Below the pieces are notes generated by a model that was given only the letters and a program-made list of their open reading frames with translations, was not told the DNA's origin and made no database searches. A stretch of 64,000 bases of DNA from Scalesia atractyloides (taxonomy: Eukaryota; Streptophyta; Magnoliopsida; Asterales; Asteraceae): positions 71,036,157-71,100,156 of the forward strand of contig CAMTDV010000028.1 in NCBI GenBank assembly GCA_947069175.1, written 5' to 3'. Positions 1-8,619 of this stretch are shown here, piece by piece. Positions within the stretch are counted from its first letter, which is position 1. The number at the start of each line of letters is the position of its first letter. The position numbers and the translations under genes are program-made.

Positions 1-192
1 AGGTGTGAAATGAGTGTGGGAGGAGGTGGGTATTTATAGTTGAGGTTTGGGGGTTGAGTTAGGTGAGTATTAAATGCAAGAAACACAATCCAACAAACAC
101 ACTTTTGCCCAATCCATGAGCTAGAAACAAGAATCTGCGGATTATGCCCTTTCGCGGGCCGCGAAAGACACAAGAGAAGACGGTCGAGAAGT
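1..192 (-). mobile_element. Antisense LTR, promoter-side part
   Basis: Read on the minus strand this is the promoter part of an LTR. A TATAAATA box lies at 31-38 and an 8-bp GC-rich hairpin (CTTTCGCG, loop GGC) at 149-167. It continues at 9644-9997 on the other side of element X, because both sides of X carry the target duplication GATAT (193-197 and 9639-9643). The rest of this older element lies to the left of the window and its family is not determined. Confidence 0.55.
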
Positions 193-197
193 GATAT

Positions 198-1150
198 TGT
201 AACATTCGTCGGAAAACGGGTTTCAAAACCCGCTTCGTTTATTAATCAAATATTCAGTTATAAGTTTCGTTGCGTATTTATTGTTTAGATAAATTTTAAA
301 CAATACATAATTAATAAATATATTAGAATTTAAAAACCATAATTTATAACTAATAATAATAAGTATAAAAAAATAATAATAGGGTAGCCGGGTTTCGAAC
401 CCGGGTCGCCCACAAAGACAAACATACAACACACCACTCCGCCACACACTTCACTTGTGATAAACACTGAATCAAATAACACTTAAAGTAAACCCGAAAA
501 TCAAAACCGGAAATCAGCGCGCCCAGAACTCGCAGTCGTCGGAAAAACCGAGATTTTCGCAATTGTGACTGTTTTCCTTTGACTGAAATGCGTAAACTGA
601 TTCCGACATCAGTTATAACCGATGCCTAACCATTAATTTCGGTCATAACCGCCGGAAACCTTTGACCGCGAATCAAGACTCAAATTCGAACCCAATTCAT
701 CCAGTTTCTTCCTTATAAATACCCACTCAAACCTCCTGTAAACCTTTCGCTCAGAATCGCACTCTCTTTCGAAGCTTTAGTCCTTCCAAAGCTCGTCGCC
801 GGAGATTTTCATTTTCGCCGGAATATCGCCGGAATCGCTGATCAGAAAACCGCATTCGTTCATCAGACGGTATAATTGTCTAAACCTTCTTGCTATCTCT
901 TGATTGATAATCTAATTGCTCAATACAATAATCAAAACTGTTAAAACAGTTCATACAGCCGAAAATCGCAAAATCAGAGCCGACGAACTTGCCGGAAATC
1001 TGAAGAAAACTCTCCGTCTTGGTATATCATATTCCTTATTTTTCCTATTCCATTTCAATCAAGTATAAATTGTTGGTCGATTAAGCAAAACGGTCGGCTT
1101 CACTGTTCTGAGTTCTTCTTAATGAAGAAGACGAAGTTGAGTTGTATATT
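198..1150 (+). repeat. 5' LTR of element X, truncated by Y
   Basis: These 953 bases match the first part of the X 3' LTR (7226-8175) almost base for base. A TATAAAT box lies at 714-720. The LTR stops abruptly at GTTGTATATT, where Y starts. The three plus-strand tRNA-like modules present in the 3' LTR are therefore missing here; only the minus-strand module is left. Confidence 0.9.
382..450 (-). other. tRNA-like module (minus) in X 5' LTR
   Basis: On the minus strand a box-A-like TGGCGGAGTGGT (432-443) is followed by an exact B box GGTTCGAAACC (391-401), the spacing expected for a tRNA with a long variable region. The B box sits in a perfect short stem (CCCGGGTTCGAAACCCGG). Acceptor-stem pairing is not convincing, so this is a tRNA-like sequence and not a tRNA gene. 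Confidence 0.7.
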
Positions 1151-1335
1151 TGTAACATCCGTCAAAAAACCGGGTTAACCAAACCCGCTTCGTTTATTAA
1201 CCGAACATCCAGTTAAAAATTTCGTTGCGAATTTAATGCTCAAATTAATTTTAAACGATACATAATTAATAAGTATATTAGAATATAAAATTTATAATTG
1301 AAAATTTATTAAAAATAATGAAATAAAAATATTAT

Positions 1336-1411
1336 GCTGATGCCGGGTTCCGAACCCGGGTCAGCCGGGAACTCAAAGACTTAACACACCAACATTCCAC
1401 CACTCTGCCAC
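1336..1411 (-). other. tRNA-like module (minus) in Y LTR
   Basis: Minus-strand box-A-like TGGCAGAGTGG (1400-1410) and B box GGTTCGGAACC (1346-1356). The B box is flanked by GGGTTCGG/CCGAACCC-type pairing, like an extended T arm. Confidence 0.7.
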
Positions 1412-1752
1412 TTGTGTTATTTGGTAATATATTGAAACAATTAATACATATAATAAAACTGGAAATCAAACCCAGTTAACAGCGCGCCCAAATCCGCAGA
1501 CGCCGGAAAATCCGACGATTTCGCCAATTATCGTCGGTTACTTTTGACTTAACGTAAGTATTAACGTCGCCATCGGTTATAACCGATGTCCAGTGTCCGC
1601 GACATCAGTCGTAACCGCCGGAGAACGGCTGACCAATGAATCGAGACTAGAAACAGACCCAATTCAACTTGATTTTTCCCTATAAATGCACACCCTAGCC
1701 TCTGGTAAACTTTTCGCTCAAAATCCCACCGATTCTCGAATCAATTTCACTC

Positions 1753-2105
1753 GCCGGAATTCTCTGCAAGTCGCCGGAAAACTGAGACTTTCATCAACAC
1801 GGTAAATACCCCGACTTTTTCTATTTCATTCCATTGTGAGACCAATTCTAACATCACTCCATCACCCAGAATCAACCCCAGACGACGTTGCCGGATTTTC
1901 CGTTTTCGCCGGAAAACTTCTGGAATTTCCAGAATCTCGCTGTTAATCGGTATGATCATCTAAACATCCTGATAATCGTTGCTCAGTAATTCAATTTTAT
2001 ACCTAATCAATCAAAACTGTTATTTGACCCGAACAGAGGAAGCTCACAAAACAGAGCCGGCGATCCTTGCCGGAGTTCTGAAAAAGATGACCTGTTCCGG
2101 TACTT
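1753..2105 (+). repeat. Three GCCGGA...CGGTA units in Y LTR
   Basis: Three degenerate units, each with GCCGGA near the start and CGGTA(A/T/C) at the end: 1753-1804, 1889-1953 and 2069-2105. They lie just downstream of the TATA box, in what should be transcribed LTR sequence. The CGGTA ends resemble splice-donor sites, but splicing is not shown. Confidence 0.5.
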
Positions 2106-2264
2106 TCTTTCCCCAAACCCTTTCTGTTCAATACCTTTCAATTGCTCATAATATTCGTTAACCGAATTAAACAAGAAACAATTGGTTTAACCGTTGTCTG
2201 TGTTTTGAACGAAGAAGATGAAGTCTATATGATTATAAGATTAATTAAAATCGGTATTATAAAC

Positions 2265-2679
2265 GGGTTAGACACACAGTCCAGCGGTGGACTGTGTGCA
2301 AACAATACGCATACGTCCCGAGTTCGATCCTTGACACACGCACATTCTCGGTAATAAAAATGTTCATTTTTAAACTGAACCAGATCCACTCGCAGTTAAC
2401 TGTTAAGTATAATAAAAACCGGAATATTTACCAAGTTAGACACACAGTCCAGCGGTGGACTGTGTGCCAAACTAATCCACAGGTCCCGGGTTCGAGACCT
2501 GTGGAGAACACCGAGTCGATATAATTAAATTCTTTTTAAAATAAATGATTTTCGGATTAACTTAAATAGTGTATAAATATAATTAAAAACAGAAATATTT
2601 CGGGTTAGACACGTAACTCAGTTGGTAGAGCTGCGTGCACGTGTACGGGAGGTCACGAGTTCGAACCTCACTCAGTGCA
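2265..2679 (+). other. Cluster of three plus-strand tRNA-like modules, Y LTR
   Basis: Module 1 (2265-2343) has a perfect 10-bp hairpin CACACAGTCC/GGACTGTGTG with loop AGCGGT (2273-2298) and B-box-like GAGTTCGATCC (2320-2330). Module 2 (2433-2512) repeats the same hairpin, and its T arm is lengthened to a 9-bp perfect stem CCACAGGTC/GACCTGTGG. Module 3 (2602-2679) has the tRNA D-arm sequence CTCAGTTGGTAGAGC, a short anticodon-like hairpin, an AGGTC variable-loop-like stretch and B box GAGTTCGAACC. All three start with a (G)GTTAGACAC-like sequence. Confidence 0.75.
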
Positions 2680-2698
2680 ACTATATAACCGACCGAAC

Positions 2699-2748
2699 CG
2701 GTCAACGGTCAACGGTCAACAGTCACGGTCAAAGTCAAAAAGTCAACA
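2699..2748 (+). promoter_or_regulatory. GGTCAAC cluster (W-box-like on minus strand)
   Basis: GGTCAA occurs four times in about 35 bases, followed by AGTCAA and AGTCAAC. On the minus strand these are TTGACC/TTGACT, the core of WRKY-factor W boxes. Similar clusters lie at the same place in the X 3' LTR (8633-8675), C LTRs (near 25350 and 33810) and D LTRs (near 47020 and 54965). Regulatory use is inferred from motif match only. Confidence 0.4.
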
Positions 2749-3167
2749 ATTTTTATTATTTTTTATTTATTTATTTAACTTAAAAATCAATTAAAAATAC
2801 TTAAAAATATTTTTTTTTTAAAATTAGAAAATAGCCTTAAACTCACAAAAATATATCCAAAAATCCTATTAAAATTGATTAATAAAATCCACTTATTTAC
2901 CGAACCGTTATGTTATTATCTAGTTAGTTTCTCTCGTGGTTAAATCCAAATTCGTGCGCATTCTTCATCAATCCAAGAAACGCAACCACTATGAGTGAAT
3001 TCTTACAAATTCCCCTTTTTATTCATGTTTTGGGGTGTATCATGTGTCACTTAAACTAACTCGTTTATTCAAATTCGTGCTATACCATATTATGATCTAA
3101 ACTTAGAATGTAAATATTGTTTGTAGTTATGTATTACATATTGTCAAGTTGTATACAAATTATTTGT

Positions 3168-3330
3168 TAGGCCCATCAGTTCCTCGTGAGAGACGAGTTG
3201 AACAACGCGTGCCTTAAAACCCATTCATTAGGCCCATCAGTTCGTAGAAAAACGCGTGCCTCAAAACTCATTCATTAGGCCCATCAGTTCCTCGTGGGAG
3301 ACGAGTTGAACAACGCGTGCCTCAAAACAA
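3168..3330 (+). repeat. Triplicated 40-60-bp motif in Y LTR
   Basis: Three copies of a unit with AGGCCCATCAGTTC and ACGCGTGCC. The first and third contain the short hairpin CTCGT...ACGAG; in the second it is deleted. Single related copies occur in the X and D LTRs. Confidence 0.7.
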
Positions 3331-3741
3331 TCTATCATTGTATGTGTGTGCATTATTTAATATTAAGTGTTTTGTGAATAAATTTACATCTACATTTACT
3401 CATATGTGGTTATGCACTTTATTTAATAATCAACTCAATAAACTTGTTTAAATGTTTTTCATAGGATTCACTCGCCAACTTTTTGTTGACCCAAAAACCA
3501 TTTTTACACATGATACAGGTGAACAGGATGAAGCAAGGAAAACATAGGAAATTGCCTTAGAAGAAAAATAATGAAGTTTAGAAGGATGTATAGAACATGT
3601 TGTATTAGTTTGATTTGATTGTAGTATTCCTTTTAAATTGTAATAATAAATATGAAACATTATAATAAATGTCATGAGCTTTGATGAAAACCCAATCATG
3701 CCCCGATCACCTTTTCCGCTGCGGGTCGGGGTGTGACAGAT

Positions 3742-3753
3742 TGGTATCAGAGC
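3742..3753 (+). other. Primer binding site, initiator tRNA-Met type (Y)
   Basis: TGGTATCAGAGC lies three bases after the LTR end. It is the standard plant PBS complementary to the 3' end of initiator tRNA-Met, as used by Tekay-type chromoviruses. Confidence 0.9.
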
Positions 3754-4582
3754 TTTTGACTAAGGGATATAGGATAGGTTATTAGACCCTTAGAGCCTAT
3801 ACTATAGTTGATTAGATTTTAATTGTTTATGTGGTTATATGCAAACTCATGATGTTTATTTCTTTCATATTTATTACATACACAAATGCATGCAAACACT
3901 TCCAATACTACATTTTGTGATATATAGTGAATTATACTTACAGTCAAACATACATAATTACATACACATTCATCATACATATTTCAATGCTCACATATTC
4001 AAATCATCTTCATACTTCCGTTATTCAAGATTTTGTCGCATTTTTCATTTTTCAAATCTCATCGAAGTGAGTTCTGCGACGGGCATGTAGTAACTGTAAG
4101 GGTACAAGTACCAGTAGTCGGAACGTCCTGTTTAGGTTGGCATTCGTATAAATCCAATATAACGGACCAGTTTGCCTACCTGGGGACTATCGATGAGAGT
4201 ACGAAGGACCTATTAGGCCAAAGCATGCCACACCAAACGTCGTTCGAACTAACCCCACTTTGAGGTATCACCGTGTCCACACCTGGATACATTCCGAATA
4301 TCATACGTTACATACATATTTCTCGATTTTCTTCGGGTTTTAGTGTACGTAACCAGGCTAACACATGCGAACCATATGAAAAACCCGGTAATCATGGGGG
4401 CCCACATGATTACGAAGGTGAAGTATGGCGGCATGCAAGGCCCAATTACGAGCAAAGCCCAAGACATCCTATGGATGTAGTAGATTTATTATTCTATATT
4501 TATTTTATGAATTTTCATTCCTAAATACGACACATGATCCCTAAAACATCCAACTCATACTCTTGATATGTATTCCTTGTAG
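3754..4582 (+). other. Untranslated leader of Y
   Basis: No coding frame is supported here. A block at about 4073-4290 is well conserved with the leaders of C (26774-26993) and D (48340-48560), although it is non-coding. It could hold packaging or dimerisation structure, which is inference. Confidence 0.6.
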
Positions 4583-5166
4583 ATGTCTTCTAGTCTCGCT
4601 CGTAGGAAGATGAGATCAGGAAAAGCCCGCGAGCGCATGGCTGCCCAAATCGCTCAACAAATGGCTGCAGTAATACCCAACATTGTAGTTCAAGTTCTGC
4701 AAGCCCTTACCGCTAATCCCGTCAACCAAGAAGATCAAAATGTTATCAACCCTCCCCCAATTACCACTAAACCTACAAGCATTTCAAATCCTGCGACCCT
4801 CCAAAATACGAAGGGACTGAAGGTGTCACCGCTCTCCTCCATTGGTTTGAAGAAATGGAAAACACTTTTCTAAATTGTGATTGCCCCGATGATCGCAAAG
4901 TGCGATATGCTACTGGTCGTTTACTTGGAATAGCACTTACTTGGTGGAATACAGAGAAGGCCAAACGAGGCGTTGAAGATGCTATTACTTTGACTTGGGA
5001 AGAGTTGAAGGAAATCATGACAAGACGGTTTTGCCCAAGGAGCGAAATCAAGAAATTAGAGGATGAGTTCTATTCGTTGAAACAAAAGGAAGGCGACCAC
5101 ACCACATACAACAAGAGATTCCTCGAGTTAAATCAAATGGTTCCCAACTTGTTCACTCCTCTTTAC
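4583..5166 (+). pseudogene. gag: Tekay-type gag, N-terminal half (Y)
   Basis: The capsid-precursor frame starts at ATG 4583 (MSSSLARRKMRSG), just downstream of a CCTTGTAG sequence also seen near the gag starts of C and D. A frameshift near 4765 moves the frame. From 4855 the retrotransposon gag domain is clear, with TWWNTEKAK, the FCPRSEIKKLEDEF block and NKRFLELNQMVPNLFTP. The frame runs without a stop through the deletion junction at about 5167 into RNase H of X. The zinc knuckles, protease and reverse transcriptase core are absent. The product would bind element RNA in a virus-like particle in an intact element; here it is defective. Confidence 0.85.
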
Positions 5167-5864
5167 CGTTTTTCCCATATTGCTGGTTACTATCGACGCT
5201 TCATTGCCAATTTTTCCCATATTGCTGTACCACTCACGGCTTTGACTCATAAAGGAAAACCCTTCATATGGGGACCTAAACAAGAGGAAGCCTTCCAAAC
5301 TCTAAAACAAAAACTTTGTGACGCACCTATCCTCACACTCCCTGAGGGTTGCGATGACTTTGTGGTATATTGCGACGCATCGGGGCAAGGGCTAGGCTGT
5401 GTATTGATGCAAAGAGGATAGCCTATGCCTCTAGACAACTCAAGGTTCACGAGAAGAATTACACCACCCACGACCTGGAACTTGTAGCCGTTGTGTTCGC
5501 TCTCAAGATATGGAGACATTACCTCTACGGTACTAAGTGTGAAATATACACAGACCACAAGAGTCTCCAGCATATCTTCAACCAAAAGGAGTTGAATATG
5601 AGGCAACGAAGATGGGTCGAACTTCTCAACGACTACGACTGTGAAATTCGGTATCATCCTGGCAAGGCAAACGTGGTGGCTGATGCGCTCAGTCGAAAAG
5701 GTTATGCGAACTCCATTCGTCTTCTATGTTCGCAAATCATAACCGACATAAAAAATCGAATCCGAGCAGCTCAACATGTTTCTGTAACAGGAAATGACGT
5801 ACGCGACGAGCTGTCATGTGGATCTGAACTCAAAATCGAAACCAAATCCGACGGTATTCTATAA
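5167..5864 (+). pseudogene. pol: RT connection and RNase H of X (joined to Y gag)
   Basis: The sequence enters pol at AGYYRRFIANFS, the connection region after the reverse transcriptase palm. The catalytic FIDD region is deleted. RNase H follows, with VVYCDASGQGLG (first catalytic Asp), the EKNYTTHDLEL Glu and the YTDHKSL Asp. A 7-base deletion at about 5412-5418, relative to element D, shifts the frame. A TAA at about 5862, where D has TAC, ends it. The junction at 5167-5185 carries a 17-base copy of sequence that recurs at about 5212-5228. Confidence 0.85.
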
Positions 5865-7191
5865 TATTTAAACCGCATATGGATTCCTGATCGCGATAAC
5901 CTTCGTGATTTCCTCATGAATGAGGCGCACAAAACCCGATACTCTGTACACCCAGGAGCCGACAAAATGTATCAAGACCTACGATACACCTACTGGTGGC
6001 CTGGCATGAAAAAGGATATCGCTGTTTTTGTTTCAAAGTGCCTTACCTGTTCCAAAGTAAAAGCTGAACATCAAAGACCTTCACGACTTCTAGTCCAGCC
6101 CGAAATACCTGTATGGAAGTGGGAAAACATAACTATGGATTTCATTACCGGGTTACCTCGCACCTCCAGTGGGTATGACACCATATTGGTAATAATCGAT
6201 CGTCTTACAAAGTCATCTCACTTCATTCCGATTCGCGAGGACTTCAAGAACGAGAAGTTAGCTCGTATCTACATCAGCGAGATCGTAAGCCGTCATGGTG
6301 TACCTTTAAGCATCATTTCAGACCGTGATGGTCGTTTCACTTCACGAACATAGCGAGCCATACAAACCGCCTTGGGTACATGATTAGACCTCAGTACCGC
6401 TTTTCATCCTCAAACTGATGGACAATCTGAACGCACCATCCAAACCCTTGAAGACATGCTGCGAGCATGTGTCATAGACTTCAAAGGGAACTGGGACGCT
6501 CACTTACCATTAGTGGAATTTTCGTACAACAATAGCTATCATTCAAGTATTGGCATGGCTCCTTTCGAATCTTTATATGGTCGTAAGTGCCGATCTCCAG
6601 TATGTTGGCACGAAATTGGGGAAGCGCAAATCACCGGTCCAGAATTAATTCAAGAAACAACCGACAAGGTCCTTCAAATTCGAAACAATCTTCTAGCGGC
6701 TCAAAGTCGTCAAAAGAGTTATGCAGACAAACGACGAAAGCCCTTGGAGTTTGACATTGGTGATCAAGTACTTTTAAAAGTATCACAGTGGAATGGAGTG
6801 GTTTTGTTTTGACCAGAAGGGCAAGCTAGCACCACGCTACCTAGGACCTTTCAAGATACTCGAAAGAGTAGGTCCTGTAGCATACAAGCTTGACCTACCA
6901 GAAGAACTCAACAGAATTCATCCCACATTTCACGTATCAAACTTGAAAAAGTGCCTCGCCGATGAAAATCTCCATATTCCTCTAGAAGACATTCAAGTCG
7001 ATGAATCGATGCCCTTCGTTGAAAGACCGGTAGAAATCATGGACTTCGGAGAGAAGCGTTTAAGGCGAAGTCGTAATCCAATTGTCAGGGTACGTTGGGA
7101 GTCGAAACGAGGACCCGAGTTTACTTGGGAATGTGAAGACTCAATGCGCGAAAAATACCCGCATCTTTTTCCAGTTACCACTACTACTTAA
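5865..7191 (+). pseudogene. pol: Integrase with C-terminal chromodomain-like region (X)
   Basis: The zinc-binding N-terminus (NEAHKTRYSVHPG...CLTCSKVK), the core with ITMDFITGLP, IISDRDGRFTS and PQTDGQSERT (DDE residues), and the C-terminal region ending in a chromodomain-like RVRWESKRGPEFTWECED block are all present. In-frame stops occur at about 6352 (TAG where D has TGG) and about 6381 (TGA). A one-base insertion near 6810 shifts the frame. The natural stop is TAA at 7189-7191. This integrase/chromodomain layout is typical of Tekay-clade chromoviruses. Confidence 0.9.
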
Positions 7192-7204
7192 ATTTCGGGA
7201 CGAA

Positions 7205-7225
7205 ATTCCTAAAAGTAGGGGATAC
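7205..7225 (+). other. Polypurine tract of X
   Basis: AAAAGTAGGGGATAC directly precedes the 3' LTR. The same sequence precedes the 3' LTRs of C (32248-32264) and D (53537-53551). Confidence 0.8.
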
Positions 7226-7406
7226 TGTAACATTCGTCGGAAAACGGGTTTCAAAACCCGCTTCGTTTATTAATCAAATATTCAGTTATAAGTTTCGTTG
7301 CGTATTGTTCAGATAAATTTTAAACAATACATAATTAATAAATATATTAGAATTTAAAAACCATAATTTATAACTAATAATAATAAGTATAAAAAAAATA
7401 ATAATA

Positions 7407-7471
7407 GGGTAGCCGGGTTTCGAACCCGGGTCGCCCACAAAGACAAACACACAACACACCACTCGCCACAC
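7407..7471 (-). other. tRNA-like module (minus) in X 3' LTR
   Basis: Minus-strand B box GGTTCGAAACC at 7416-7426. The A-box part has lost one base (TGGCGAGTGGT instead of TGGCGGAGTGGT in the 5' LTR copy). Confidence 0.65.
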
Positions 7472-8203
7472 ACTTCACTTGTGATAAACACTTAATCAAA
7501 TAACACTTAAAGTAAAACCCGAAAATCAAAACCGAAAATCAGCGCGCCCAGAACTCGCAGTCGTCGGAAAAACCGAGATTTTCGCAATTGTGACGGTTTT
7601 CCTTTGACTGAAATGCGTAAACTGATTCCGACATCAGTTATAACCGATGCCTAACCATCAATTTCGGTCATAACCGCCGGAAACCTTTGACCGCGAATCA
7701 AGACTCAAATTCGAACCCAATTCATCCCGTTTCTTCCTTATAAATACCCACTCAAACCTCTTGTAAACCTTTCGCTCAGAATCGCAATCTCTTTCGAAGC
7801 TTTAGTCCTTCCAAAGCTCGTCGCCGGAGATTTTCATTTTCGCCAGAATATCGCCGGAATCGCTGATCAGAAAACCGCATTCGTTCATCAGACGTTATAA
7901 TTGTCTAAACCTTCTTGCTATCTCTTAATTGATAATCTAATTGCTCAACACAGTAATCAAAACTGTTAAAACAGTTCATACAGCCGGAAATCGCAAACAT
8001 CAGAGCCGACGAACTTGCCGGAAATATGAAGAAAACTCTCCGTCTTGGTATATCATATTCCTTATTTTTCCTATTCCATTTCAAGCAAGTATAAATTGTT
8101 GGTCGATTAAGCAAAACGGTCGGCTTCACTGTTCTGAGTTCTTCTTAATGAAGAAGAAGAAGTTGAGTTGTATATTAATGTAATTAAAATCGTGTATTTA
8201 ACC

Positions 8204-8619
8204 GGGTTAGACACACAGTCCAGCGGTGGACTGTGTGCAAATATAACACGCACGTCCCGGGTTCGAATCGCACATGTTACCGACTTTTAGAAATAAAATC
8301 AACATTTAAAAAAAACCTAATCAGATCAAGTCACAGTATATACATAAGAAGAATATAATCCATTAGTTAAACAGATTAGACACACAACCGAACTGGTTAG
8401 GCTGTGCGCACTCGAACCGAAGGTCCCGAGTTTGACTCCGGGTCTCTGCAACTGGTTCGGCCAGATTATGACATTTTTAATAAAGACTAAATATGGTTAG
8501 AGTCAGTTAGTATATAAATATAATTAAAACCAAGAATATTTCAGGTTAGACACGTAGCTCAGTTGGTAGAGCTGCGTGCACGTATACGAGAGGTCCCGAG
8601 TTCGAACCTCACTGGCTGC
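8204..8619 (+). other. Cluster of three plus-strand tRNA-like modules, X 3' LTR
   Basis: Module 1 (8204-8283) has the CACACAGTCC hairpin and GGTTCGAATCG. Module 2 (8373-8452) has a different D-arm sequence (ACCGAACTGGTTAGGCTGT) and a decayed B box (GAGTTTGACTCC). Module 3 (8543-8619) has GTAGCTCAGTTGGTAGAGCTGC and B box GAGTTCGAACC. Confidence 0.75.

Larger units (their letters stand above)
1151..3738 (+). repeat. 5' LTR of element Y
   Basis: A 2588-bp LTR from TGTAACATCC to GTGTGACA, followed directly by the primer binding site. It is clearly diverged from the X LTRs but has the same plan: a hairpin near the start, minus-strand tRNA-like module, TATAAAT (1681-1687), GCCGGA...CGGTA units, three plus-strand tRNA-like modules, a GGTCAAC cluster, a triplicated motif, AATAAA, and a terminal hairpin around GGTCGGGG. 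The 5 bp before it (ATATT, 1146-1150) would be its target duplication, but the other end has been deleted. Confidence 0.85.

Noticed and set aside
198..3738. The two LTR starts at 198 and 1151 as a tandem pair of one element
   Set aside because: The two are different subfamilies, and the GATAT duplication pairs 198 with 9638, so the second is an insertion.
382..8619. Functional tRNA genes in the LTR modules
   Set aside because: Acceptor stems do not pair, D arms are too long, no anticodon can be assigned with confidence, and no terminator run follows consistently.
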